Part shown: piece after piece, positions 48,288-56,771 of the stretch | Layout of the letters: each line of letters opens with the position of its first letter | Position numbering within the stretch: position 1 is the first letter of the stretch | Assembly: GCF_004345665.1 (NCBI RefSeq) | Contig: NZ_SLWR01000019.1 | Location: forward strand, 1-64,000 | Reading direction: 5' to 3' | Length of the DNA stretch: 64,000 nt | From: Kribbella antiqua | GTDB lineage: Bacteria; Actinomycetota; Actinomycetes; Propionibacteriales; Kribbellaceae | The notes under the pieces: generated by a model | What the model was told of the DNA's origin: nothing | What the model saw: the letters and a program-made list of their open reading frames with translations, nothing else | The model's database searches: none | Translations under genes and position numbers: made by a program

Positions 48288-51200
48288 AGATCGCTGACAA
48301 GCTCCTGAACCTGGTGGGCGTCGGCCGCGAGCGCGGCCTGCCGCCCCCGCGTCTTGTTGCCATCGCCGATGGCCTGCTCGTCACCGAACGCAGCGCCGAG
48401 GCGTGGTTCCTGATCTCGGTGGCGAACACCGACCTGGCGACCGAGGCCGAGCAGGACGCCGCCCTGGACGCCGCGGTGAGCGCCGCCGCGACCATCCTCG
48501 GCGACCGGCTCAGCCACCTGAAGGTGGTCTGGGGCCGCTCGACCGGTCAGGACTACATCGACTCCGTGGCCGGCCACTACCGGCTCGGCGACCACGACGC
48601 CTGGGCCCAGACCCGGGCCGACCGGATCGACGAGATGCGGATGCCCGAGCGGTACGTCGCTCTCGGCGTACATCTGTCGGACCGCGACCCACGCGCCACG
48701 GCCCAGGTCCGCGGTTCCATCAGTGACGCCCTGGGTACGACGTCCTGGCGGGTGAGCGCTCGTGAGCTCGCCCACCTCGACGAGCGGGTCCGCAAGCTGG
48801 CCCGGCAGCTCGGGTCCACCGTCTGGCGGGCGCACACCGCGCCGGCCGAGGTGATCTCCTGGCTGATCAGCCGCGAGATGCACCGCGGTGCTGTCGCGGC
48901 TCCACGCCGAGGCCTGATCACCGGTGCGTCCCTGGCCCGGCTCACGTCCGGCCGGGTGGTTCCGTACACCGACCACCTGCGCATCTACGACACGCGTGGG
49001 CAGATCGCGGCGTACACGACTGTGCTCGCGATGACCGACTTCCCCGAAGAGCTCGAGACGCCGGGCGCGGGGGAGTGGCTGCGCACGCTGTCCGAGATCA
49101 AGGCGATCGACGACGACGGCGACGAGATCGACGTCACCGTCGAGGCGTCCGTCCGGTTCCGGGTGCTGACCAAGAAGACGGCCCGGCACCTGGTCGACGA
49201 GACCCGCAAGAGCGCCAAGGAACAACGAAGGTCCGCCGCCAAGGGCACCGCGGAGGAGACCGCCGACGAGATCGTCGAGACCGAACGCATCATGCGTGAG
49301 GTCAAGCGCGACATCAACCGGAGCGGTCTGACCCTGGTCGAGGACCACCCACGCCTGCTGGTCAGCGCGGACACCCGCGAGGACCTGGAGACGTACATCG
49401 ACGCCGTCATCGCGCACTACGCCGACCGCGGCATCACCGTCGCCGTCGGCGCCGACGAGCAGCGCGACCTCTGGCTGGAATCCTTGCCAGGCGACCAGTT
49501 GCGGGTTCCCGACCTCGGGCATGTGCGGGAGTCGACCGCTTTCTTCGGGTCCTGGTTCTGGGGCGGCGCGTCCATCGGTGACGCGACCGGTCCTGCGATC
49601 GGGTATCTGACCGGGTCCACGCCTGGTCTGGTGCGCTTCGACGCTGCAGCCGGTTCTGCTCTTGGCGACGCGACTACGACGTTGTTCTTGGGTCGGTCCG
49701 GTCGAGGCAAGACGACTGCCGCGATGCTCGGTGGTTTGGATAGTGCCTTTGCCGGTGCCTGGGTTCCTTTGCTTGACCTGAAGGGCGACGCTGCCGGCGT
49801 ATCCGCGGTTGCTGCGGAGTACGGCGTACCGACTGCTGTCATCGAGATCACGGCTCAGTTCTCTGGTGCTGCAGACCTCTTGCGTGTTCTGCCTGTCGAT
49901 GATGCTTTGCTGCAGGCGCCTTCGCAGCTGATGTTGCTGCTGCCTCCGCATCTGCGTGGTGCGGCTGAGGCTCCTGTCGTCGCCGCGACGCGAGCTGAGA
50001 TCCAGTCACCTGATCCCTCGTCGTGGGGTGTCATCCAGCGGCTGTGTGCGTCTGACTCGGAGACGGTGCGGACCGTTGGATTCGCGCTGCGGGACCTGGT
50101 CGAGACTGGTCTTGGTTCGGTCGTTGCAGGTCCTCCTTCAGGCTTGTCGTCGTTGACCACGAACCCGGGGTTGTGGGTCGTGCAGATGCCGGGCCTGACC
50201 TTGCCGTCGCCCGAGTCGGCGCCGGAGTCCTGGTCGCCGATCGAACGTGTCGGAATGGCCTGCCTGCGCGGCTGCCTCGCCTGGATGGTCCGTACGACGG
50301 GCCGCCGCGAGTTCCGCGGGCGCTCCAAGGTCGTCATCGTGCCTGAGGTCCATTTGCTGACGAAGACGCCCGACGGCGCGTCCTTCCTCGACTACATCGC
50401 CCGTGTCGGCCGTGCCCTCGGCGCCTCGCTGGTGCTGGACACGCAGGACCCGGCTTCGATCCTGAAGCTCCCGGGTCTGGTCGAGCAGATCACCACTCTG
50501 TTCGCCTTCAGCCTCCGCTCGCGCGAGCAGGTCGACTCGTTGCTCGAGCTGCTTGGGCGGCCGCAGACTCCGCCGTACCAGACCCTGGTCCGCGGCATCA
50601 ACACCGCCGCCAACGGCAAGAGCATCCGCCACGGCCACTGCATCATGCGCGACCGCTGGGACGAAGTAGCCACCGTCCAGATCGACATCCCCAGCGAGCG
50701 CGTCGCCGAACTCCTCCGCACCACCCCGGAATCCGAGCACGCCGCCACCGAACCCACCCAACCCATCCTCCCGGCGTACGAAGAAGACCCCTTCGCCGAC
50801 GACGACTACGAAGACCTCCCCACCCCCGCCGCCACCGCCACAGCCCAAGCCGAAGCCCACACCGCCGAACCGTCCCCCGTCGCCGCCCATGAGGCGGAGA
50901 CCTACGAGGCAAGGGCGGCCTACGAGCCTGGGGCGGCTCACGAGGCAAGGGCGGCCCACGAGCCTGGGGCGGCTTACGAGGGCGGCGCGGCCTACGAAGC
51001 AGGGGCGGCATACGAGGCGAGGTCGGCCTACGAGCCTGGGCCGCCTTCCGAGGCCCACCCGGCTCCCCAGGCACCACCGGCGCCGGCCCAGACACCTGCC
51101 CCGACCCAGGCAGCACACGCGCCCACTCAGACGCCACCGGCGCCCCCTCGGGCACCATCCGCATCCGAGCCAGTATCCCAGCACAACGGCTACGCGGACT

Positions 51201-51415
51201 ATGCCACCGGAGCCGAGCGAAGCGAAGGCGCCCACCGCGAAAACGGCCAGGACCACCACCACCCCCTCCGCTACGAATCCCCGATCGGCCCCGACGAGGT
51301 CTACGACCAAGAAGCCGACGAAGCCGCCTACAACGAAGCCATGTACAACGGCTACGAAGACCCCCAACCACCCCCAGCCCCCAACGGCTCCCCCAACAAG
51401 GAGCACGTCGCATGA
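48284..51415 (+). CDS. VirB4/TcpF-like T4SS ATPase with a repetitive acidic tail
   Basis: A 1043-aa ATPase that should power assembly or transport. The N-terminal half (about 1-440) is the membrane-associated VirB4/TraC-type region. The ATPase domain has Walker A GRSGRGKTT (residues 470-478), LLDLKGDAAG, the Walker B-like KVVIVPEVHLL where Glu stands without the usual preceding Asp, and DTQDPASILKLPGLVEQITTLFAFSLRS as in TraC-type sensors. After about residue 820 the protein becomes low-complexity: an acidic region, eight hexapeptide repeats (874-921), then a Pro/Ala/Gln-rich tail. VirB4 homologues normally lack such a tail. It overlaps its neighbours by ATGA on both sides. Confidence 0.85.
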   Translation: MKIADKLLNLVGVGRERGLPPPRLVAIADGLLVTERSAEAWFLISVANTDLATEAEQDAALDAAVSAAATILGDRLSHLKVVWGRSTGQDYIDSVAGHYRLGDHDAWAQTRADRIDEMRMPERYVALGVHLSDRDPRATAQVRGSISDALGTTSWRVSARELAHLDERVRKLARQLGSTVWRAHTAPAEVISWLISREMHRGAVAAPRRGLITGASLARLTSGRVVPYTDHLRIYDTRGQIAAYTTVLAMTDFPEELETPGAGEWLRTLSEIKAIDDDGDEIDVTVEASVRFRVLTKKTARHLVDETRKSAKEQRRSAAKGTAEETADEIVETERIMREVKRDINRSGLTLVEDHPRLLVSADTREDLETYIDAVIAHYADRGITVAVGADEQRDLWLESLPGDQLRVPDLGHVRESTAFFGSWFWGGASIGDATGPAIGYLTGSTPGLVRFDAAAGSALGDATTTLFLGRSGRGKTTAAMLGGLDSAFAGAWVPLLDLKGDAAGVSAVAAEYGVPTAVIEITAQFSGAADLLRVLPVDDALLQAPSQLMLLLPPHLRGAAEAPVVAATRAEIQSPDPSSWGVIQRLCASDSETVRTVGFALRDLVETGLGSVVAGPPSGLSSLTTNPGLWVVQMPGLTLPSPESAPESWSPIERVGMACLRGCLAWMVRTTGRREFRGRSKVVIVPEVHLLTKTPDGASFLDYIARVGRALGASLVLDTQDPASILKLPGLVEQITTLFAFSLRSREQVDSLLELLGRPQTPPYQTLVRGINTAANGKSIRHGHCIMRDRWDEVATVQIDIPSERVAELLRTTPESEHAATEPTQPILPAYEEDPFADDDYEDLPTPAATATAQAEAHTAEPSPVAAHEAETYEARAAYEPGAAHEARAAHEPGAAYEGGAAYEAGAAYEARSAYEPGPPSEAHPAPQAPPAPAQTPAPTQAAHAPTQTPPAPPRAPSASEPVSQHNGYADYATGAERSEGAHRENGQDHHHPLRYESPIGPDEVYDQEADEAAYNEAMYNGYEDPQPPPAPNGSPNKEHVA
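50903..51046 (+). repeat. Eight hexapeptide-coding repeats in the ATPase tail
   Basis: Eight consecutive 18-base units encode (Y/H)E(A/P/G)(R/G)(A/S)A with a degenerate last unit YEPGPP, residues 874-921. The bases vary little between units, so the array is young and likely variable in length between strains. Confidence 0.85.
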
Positions 51416-53412
51416 CCTGGTCCCGCCGTCTCCGCACGGCGACCACCGTCCTCTGCGTCTCCTTCATCCTCACCGCCCAACTAGCCCTCGCCGCCGACCC
51501 CAACCAAGGCCCAACCAACCCAACGGGCTTCGGCGACCTCCTCCCAACCCCAGACCTGACCCACGGCGACACCAGAACCCTCTTCGAGCAGTACAGCCCG
51601 ATGGTCTACGGTCTGGACTTCGAGAGAAGCATTCGCGATCCGATGGAAGCCGTGTTCAACGGCTACGCACATATCGTGATGATGTACATCGTCGCCATCA
51701 CGCGCGGTGCCATATCAGTGGGCTGGTGGCTCTTCTCGTTCACAGACGTTAAGCCGCTCACCGACGCGACCTCGGCATCTATCGGTGCAACTAGCACGCA
51801 GTTGGTTGGCTGGCTGCTGCCGTCAGCGCTGGCCTTTGGCGCGGTCGCGGCGTACACGCAACGCAAGACCACCGGCAGCGCATTGGGACAGCTCGCTTGG
51901 GTTTTCGTTGCCGGCGTCCTCAGCATCAGCTTCGCTGTTGCCCCGGCTACTTGGTTGCGTGGAGTCGACGGTGCCCGTCAGATGGGCGCGGGTGCAATCA
52001 TGACGGCGTCAGCCGACGCTATGGGGCCAACGATGCAGAGTCCCATTGCGTGGCCGGAGCCCGGCTTCACTGGGACCGCGAGGGATACCTTGCTGAGGAA
52101 GTCCGCCGATGCAAGTTGGCGAGGATTCGCCGTTACGCCGTGGTGCATTGCTGAGTTCGGGTCACTCCAAGCGTGCGGGCGGTACGGCAAGGGAATGCTC
52201 GACGCCGGGACGGACGCGGACGCGAGGCAAAAGTACATTGACTCCGTCGTTGCTCCGGCAGAGGGCGGCGGTGACGCCCCCACGGTCAAGTGGGCGAAGG
52301 GTGACAATGCATTCGGCCGCATCGCCGTGGTTATGTTGGCCGCCATCGCGGCAACATTGTTTGCGTTTCTCAACATCTCGCTGGCCTTCACCGCTTTGAT
52401 GGCCTTTGTGGGCTGCTTGTTGCTCCTTGTTGTTGGGGTGTTCTTTGCCTGTCTGTGGATCATCCCGGGGCGGACGAGGCAGTGGGGACTCAACTGGTTC
52501 GAGGCTTTGGTCGGTCTAGTGCTGCAGTCGTTCCTTGCGATGCTGGTATTTGGTACCGCCCTCACCCTCGTCACTGCCGTTTTCAGCCTGACCGGAGTTC
52601 TTGGTTGGCTTCCGGTGTCCGGACTCGCTATTGCCGTATTGATCGCCGGCTTCAGACTGCGCAGGCTGCTGGACAATCTGACCTCGATGATGCGACCTGG
52701 TTCCGGCAGCATTTTGCTAGGCGGCTTGGCTCGTCGAGGTGCTCTCGGGGTAGCCAGGCGAATGATCGGCGCACTCGGCAGCCGAAGCGCCGCGCCGGCA
52801 CTTACCGAACGCAAGAAGGGGAGCCTGGTTCCGGACTCCAGTCCGCAGCACGTCTCGTCGGTGCGGGTGTATCGGCAGGCGCCTGCAGTTGGGTCCTTGG
52901 GCAGGGCGTCTGCGGGATCCACGCCGTACGAGCTGACCACTGGCGCCGAGCGGCGGCGGGCTGAGGGAGCCGGATCGCCAACTGGAGCGGGGCCCGGTGG
53001 GCAGCATGCTGCTGGTGAGGGGGTTCGGGCGGCTGGTGTCGGTGGGCCTCGTAGTACCTCTGCGGTCAACCTCGCACGTGCTCGCGCCCAGTCGAAGGCT
53101 GAGGGACGCCGGACGATCTCTGTCACAGCCGCCAATGTCGCGCCTGGCGGAGGCTCGGGAGGTTCGCGAAGTGCCTCGGTGGAGAGGCAGAAGGCCCGGC
53201 ATTCCCGGCGCCCGGCGCCGGCACCGTCGTCGGTGAACGAGGTGCGGTACGAGCCGAGGGTGGTGCATACGCATTCGGCCAGCCTTCGCGAGGGTCCGCC
53301 GAAGGGTCAGCGCGCGCGGCGCAAGTCGCCTGCGCCGCAGGCGCGACGGTTCCGCGAGTACTCCGCGTTCACGAAGGACGGCGTGACCGTACACGTGCCG
53401 ACGCGCAGGTGA
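51412..53412 (+). CDS. VirB6/TrbL-like polytopic T4SS channel protein (TcpH position)
   Basis: A 666-aa protein. A cleavable signal peptide (TVLCVSFILTAQLALAA), an extracytoplasmic segment and about seven to eight transmembrane helices (for example IVMMYIVAITRGAISVGWWLF, IAVVMLAAIAATLFAFLNISLAF, ALMAFVGCLLLLVVGVFFACLWII, LAIAVLIAGFRLRRLL) precede a long basic, Gly/Ser/Arg-rich cytosolic tail (about 450-666). This matches VirB6-like inner-membrane channel subunits such as TcpH. Gene order supports the call. GC is lower between about 51600 and 52700 than around it. ATGA overlap with the ATPase. Confidence 0.8.
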   Translation: MTWSRRLRTATTVLCVSFILTAQLALAADPNQGPTNPTGFGDLLPTPDLTHGDTRTLFEQYSPMVYGLDFERSIRDPMEAVFNGYAHIVMMYIVAITRGAISVGWWLFSFTDVKPLTDATSASIGATSTQLVGWLLPSALAFGAVAAYTQRKTTGSALGQLAWVFVAGVLSISFAVAPATWLRGVDGARQMGAGAIMTASADAMGPTMQSPIAWPEPGFTGTARDTLLRKSADASWRGFAVTPWCIAEFGSLQACGRYGKGMLDAGTDADARQKYIDSVVAPAEGGGDAPTVKWAKGDNAFGRIAVVMLAAIAATLFAFLNISLAFTALMAFVGCLLLLVVGVFFACLWIIPGRTRQWGLNWFEALVGLVLQSFLAMLVFGTALTLVTAVFSLTGVLGWLPVSGLAIAVLIAGFRLRRLLDNLTSMMRPGSGSILLGGLARRGALGVARRMIGALGSRSAAPALTERKKGSLVPDSSPQHVSSVRVYRQAPAVGSLGRASAGSTPYELTTGAERRRAEGAGSPTGAGPGGQHAAGEGVRAAGVGGPRSTSAVNLARARAQSKAEGRRTISVTAANVAPGGGSGGSRSASVERQKARHSRRPAPAPSSVNEVRYEPRVVHTHSASLREGPPKGQRARRKSPAPQARRFREYSAFTKDGVTVHVPTRR

Positions 53413-53418
53413 TAGCGG

Positions 53419-54354
53419 ATGGCACGAAGGCACCGAGCGACTGAGAACCGCCGGGAGGGCGCCCGCGCAGCGCGTCATCGCGGTCCCGACAGCGAGCGGG
53501 TCGACTCCGCATACGACGGCACCGATGGACGACCGCGTCCCGGTGCTCCGGACGGCTGGCGTTCGCTGATGAGCGCGGATTACGACTATCCGGAGGAAAT
53601 CGACAACCTCAGCGGTCGCGAGCGGCGTCGGGCAAAGAAGAGCTGGCGGCGCGATGACCATGCGCAGCGCATGGCCTGGTTGCGTAGCCAGCGGCAGGCC
53701 GAGCCGACCAGCCCGGCGGTCATCGTTGCCCTGGTCGTCGTGCTGGCGATCATCATCCTTGGTTTGGGCGGCGGTCTGCCACGGTTGCTCGGTGGTAAGA
53801 ACTCGGACGACGGTGCCCCGATCGGCCTTCTCACTCCCGGCCGATCGGTCGTGCTGCCGACCGCGCCCTCGAACAGTCAGCCGGCAGGTGAGACGACGCC
53901 CGTCGCCACTCCTACCTTGACGCCTCCTCCGCCCGTGACCGAGAGGCCGTCTGCCGAGTCGACCGCGCTGGCAACTGACGTTGTCGGTGCCTGGGCACGC
54001 GCTTTCTACACTCGTGACCCAGCCGCCGAGACCTATGCGACGCTCGTGGCGAAGTGTGCGAAGTACATGACGCCGGAAGTCGCATCGAGCTTCAGTTCAG
54101 CGGGCGATCCGACGTACGACGCACTCAAGAAGGATGGCGGCAAGTCCACGGTCATCGCGGCGCCGGTCAGTACTCCACCCGTCAATGCCGACGCCCCGGT
54201 CGACACCCCGGAGCGGATCACGAGGTTCGTCAAGGTGACGATCGACGTGACCGGCAAGCACGCCCAGCGATTCGACGTACCCCTGCTCGTCACGCTGGTG
54301 AATCAGGACAACCAATGGGTCATCAGTGAGGTGTCCGGCGGTACCGGACCATGA
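53419..54354 (+). CDS. Bitopic membrane protein with VirB8/NTF2-like extracytoplasmic domain
   Basis: A 311-aa protein. A basic cytosolic N-terminus (about 1-95), one transmembrane helix (PAVIVALVVVLAIIILGLGGGL), a Thr/Pro-rich linker and a C-terminal domain (about 175-311) whose helix AWARAFYTRDPAAETYATLVAKCAKYMTPEV and strands VDTPERITRFVKVTIDVTG suggest an NTF2-like fold, as in VirB8. It may be a second scaffold subunit of the apparatus. It sits seven bases after the channel gene and 22 before the hydrolase gene. Confidence 0.72.
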   Translation: MARRHRATENRREGARAARHRGPDSERVDSAYDGTDGRPRPGAPDGWRSLMSADYDYPEEIDNLSGRERRRAKKSWRRDDHAQRMAWLRSQRQAEPTSPAVIVALVVVLAIIILGLGGGLPRLLGGKNSDDGAPIGLLTPGRSVVLPTAPSNSQPAGETTPVATPTLTPPPPVTERPSAESTALATDVVGAWARAFYTRDPAAETYATLVAKCAKYMTPEVASSFSSAGDPTYDALKKDGGKSTVIAAPVSTPPVNADAPVDTPERITRFVKVTIDVTGKHAQRFDVPLLVTLVNQDNQWVISEVSGGTGP

Positions 54355-54375
54355 CCAGTTCAGTGGGGGATCGCG

Positions 54376-55533
54376 ATGTTCGACGAGCGTGATCTCGGTC
54401 GGGGCGTCCTGTCGGTCGCGAGCCGGGGCGTGTTCTTCAAGGCCGCGGCCGCCTTGGCAGTGGTCGGCGTCGCCAGTTTGCTGATGCTGGCTCCTTTTGG
54501 AGGTACCAGCCAGCCTCAAGCGGCCTGCCTTCCGCTGGGGCCAGGTCAAGCCGACAACCCCAATCCCTCGGGAGCGCTGCGGGCCACCCAGCTCTACTTC
54601 GCCAAGCTGATCGACCAGGTCGCCATCGAACGGGGCCTGCCTGGTCGAGCGACGCTCATCGCACTGATGACCGCGCTGGTGGAGTCCGATCTGCAGAACC
54701 TGACCTACGGCGACGCCGACTCGGTCGGGCTCTTCCAACAGCGGCCCACGGCGGGATGGGCCGAAACAGCTGACCAGATCACGAAGGAGCCCGACGGGCC
54801 GGTGTACGCGACCAAGGCCTTCTTCGGCGGAGCCGATGGGCCGAGCCCGCCCGGTCTGGTCGACATCGACGGTTGGCCGTCCATGGCGCTCGGTGACGCC
54901 GCGCAGGCCGTTCAGGTGTCCGCATTCCCCGAGCGCTACGCACTGCGTGAACAAGAGGCGAGGCGGATCGCCGCTGAGGCCGGTATCGACCTGAACCGAC
55001 CCGGCAACCCGTACGCCGGTCGCGCGAACCCGCCGTCGACCGGAACCGTCACCGAAGGCGTCGACCAGGACGACGACTGCGGCGGCCAGGGACTGATCTC
55101 CGGCCAACCGGTGAACGGTGTATGGCCCGAGCAGCAGCAAACCGTCACGGACCCGACCGGAACGGGCGGCCTGGTCACCCCACGTACGGCGGCCTGGGTC
55201 GCCGAGGCCCGCAAGAACCTGGGAACCCTGAGTATGACCTGCTGGGACGCCCACCTCTGGAACCCGACCAGCGACCACCCCCGGGGCAAGGCCTGCGACG
55301 TAATGGTCGGCACCGATGCCCGCCGATCATCCGCAGCCCGCGCCCGGGGCGACCAGATCGCCAATTGGGCCATCAAGACAGCAGGCCAGACCGGCGTACA
55401 TTACGTCATCTGGTACGGCAAAATCTGGTCCGCCCGCCGAGGCACCTGGATCCCCTACAACGGCGGCGGCGTCTACAACCCCACCGACGCCACCGGCGGC
55501 CACTACGACCACGTCCACGTGTCCCTGTACTGA
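54376..55533 (+). CDS. Two-domain peptidoglycan hydrolase (TcpG-like), lytic transglycosylase plus M15-like peptidase
   Basis: A 385-aa protein anchored by one N-terminal helix (AAAALAVVGVASLLMLAPF). The first domain (about 60-200) is lysozyme/SLT-like with the catalytic Glu in ALMTALVESDLQNL and SVGLFQQRPTAGWAE. The second (about 270-385) has the zinc-peptidase pattern SDHPRGKACDVMV and HYDHVHVSLY of LAS/M15-type enzymes. It would open the cell wall for the secretion channel. This is the counterpart of TcpG/Orf14 hydrolases in Gram-positive conjugation systems, although those usually pair SLT with NlpC/P60. Confidence 0.85.
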   Translation: MFDERDLGRGVLSVASRGVFFKAAAALAVVGVASLLMLAPFGGTSQPQAACLPLGPGQADNPNPSGALRATQLYFAKLIDQVAIERGLPGRATLIALMTALVESDLQNLTYGDADSVGLFQQRPTAGWAETADQITKEPDGPVYATKAFFGGADGPSPPGLVDIDGWPSMALGDAAQAVQVSAFPERYALREQEARRIAAEAGIDLNRPGNPYAGRANPPSTGTVTEGVDQDDDCGGQGLISGQPVNGVWPEQQQTVTDPTGTGGLVTPRTAAWVAEARKNLGTLSMTCWDAHLWNPTSDHPRGKACDVMVGTDARRSSAARARGDQIANWAIKTAGQTGVHYVIWYGKIWSARRGTWIPYNGGGVYNPTDATGGHYDHVHVSLY

Positions 55534-55593
55534 TGATCGATGTCTCCGTAGTGTGCCGCGTGTGGCTGAGGTAACGCAGGAAGTGAGTGCTCA

Positions 55594-56652
55594 ATGACCA
55601 GCCCAGGTAATCCGAACGACCAAAACGGTGCCTGGACAAACGGACCATGGCATCCAACCGATCCACCAAATCCCGATCCCCATCGAAAGATGCCGCCGTC
55701 TCCACAGTGGGGCCAGTTGCCACCGGGCGCGTCCGGCATATCGGATGGACGGGGCGGTCCCAGGACGACCGGCGGTCGTGTGGAGGTCTCGGCAGCCACA
55801 ACTCTCCTCACTGCGATCCCGTGGTTCTTCTGGAGCTTCGTCACCGTCTCCTGGATAGCCGGAATCATCGGCTTCGGTTACGGGTGGATCCTCGTACTGG
55901 TCTGGATTTTGTCCGGAGCAGTTGTCTTCATCCATCCGGTCGAGGATTGGATTGCTCGTTACCTGTTCCGTCTCCGGAAGCCGACTCTGGTCGAAGATCA
56001 ACGCATAGCTTCGGTCTGGCCGCAGTTGTCGAGCCGTGCTGGGGTGGAGGCCGGCAAATATTCCGTGTGGATTCAGGAGTCGGAAGATGCCAACGCGACG
56101 CCGACCCCCGGTCACGTCGTCGCCGTGACGACATGGTCGTTGTACAACCTGCCGGCGGCGCATTTGGAGGGCGTGCTGGCACACGACCTCAGTCATCACC
56201 TGGGCGGACGTACGTGGCTCAGTCTGCTGAGCTTCTGGTACTCGATTCCTGCTCGGTGCGCGCTCATCGGCGTACGTGCACTTGTGCGCTTGATGAAGGC
56301 TGTCCCTGCGGTCGGATGTCTGGTCGTTGGCTTCCTGACGCTCGGATATCTGGGGATACTGCTCGCGGTACTGACATTCGACGACAGTCTGACGTTGCCG
56401 CTCCTGTTCCTCACCCCGTTTGTCGCGCCGCCGATTCTCGCGTGGCTCGGTCGTCGAGAGGTCATGCAGGCCGATCGTCGGGCCGCGGCAATGGGCTATG
56501 GACCCACCATCGTGCAGGTTCTCTACGGGTGGCAGGTCCAGCATCAGAACATGCTCGGCCGAGAGGCCAACCGACGCTCCCAGTTGATGTCGAGCACTCC
56601 GTCTCTCGGCGACCGGGTCCGCGCGCTCGAGGGACTAGCGCCGCTGGCATAG
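55594..56652 (+). CDS. M48-like membrane protein with an altered zinc site
   Basis: A 352-aa membrane protein. A Pro/Asn/Gly-rich N-terminus of 65 residues precedes two helices (TTLLTAIPWFFWSFVTVSWIAG, WILVLVWILSGAVVFI), an M48-style cytosolic domain and two further helices. The motif that should read HExxH is H197-D-L-S-H201, and the usual ExxAD third-ligand segment reads EVMQADRRAA, one residue out of register. It may be a pseudo-peptidase or a variant protease serving the secretion complex. It follows the hydrolase gene by 60 bases on the same strand and is the probable last gene of the locus. Confidence 0.72.
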   Translation: MTSPGNPNDQNGAWTNGPWHPTDPPNPDPHRKMPPSPQWGQLPPGASGISDGRGGPRTTGGRVEVSAATTLLTAIPWFFWSFVTVSWIAGIIGFGYGWILVLVWILSGAVVFIHPVEDWIARYLFRLRKPTLVEDQRIASVWPQLSSRAGVEAGKYSVWIQESEDANATPTPGHVVAVTTWSLYNLPAAHLEGVLAHDLSHHLGGRTWLSLLSFWYSIPARCALIGVRALVRLMKAVPAVGCLVVGFLTLGYLGILLAVLTFDDSLTLPLLFLTPFVAPPILAWLGRREVMQADRRAAAMGYGPTIVQVLYGWQVQHQNMLGREANRRSQLMSSTPSLGDRVRALEGLAPLA

Positions 56653-56771
56653 TGCGTTGAGCAACATGGGGAATACCGGCTCCGGAATTCGTCCCGTTAA
56701 GTGCCGGCGGTCCTTGTCAGTAGCGCCGATGTTGGCTCGCCCCTGCTGAGCGGAGGCACATTCGATCTGGC

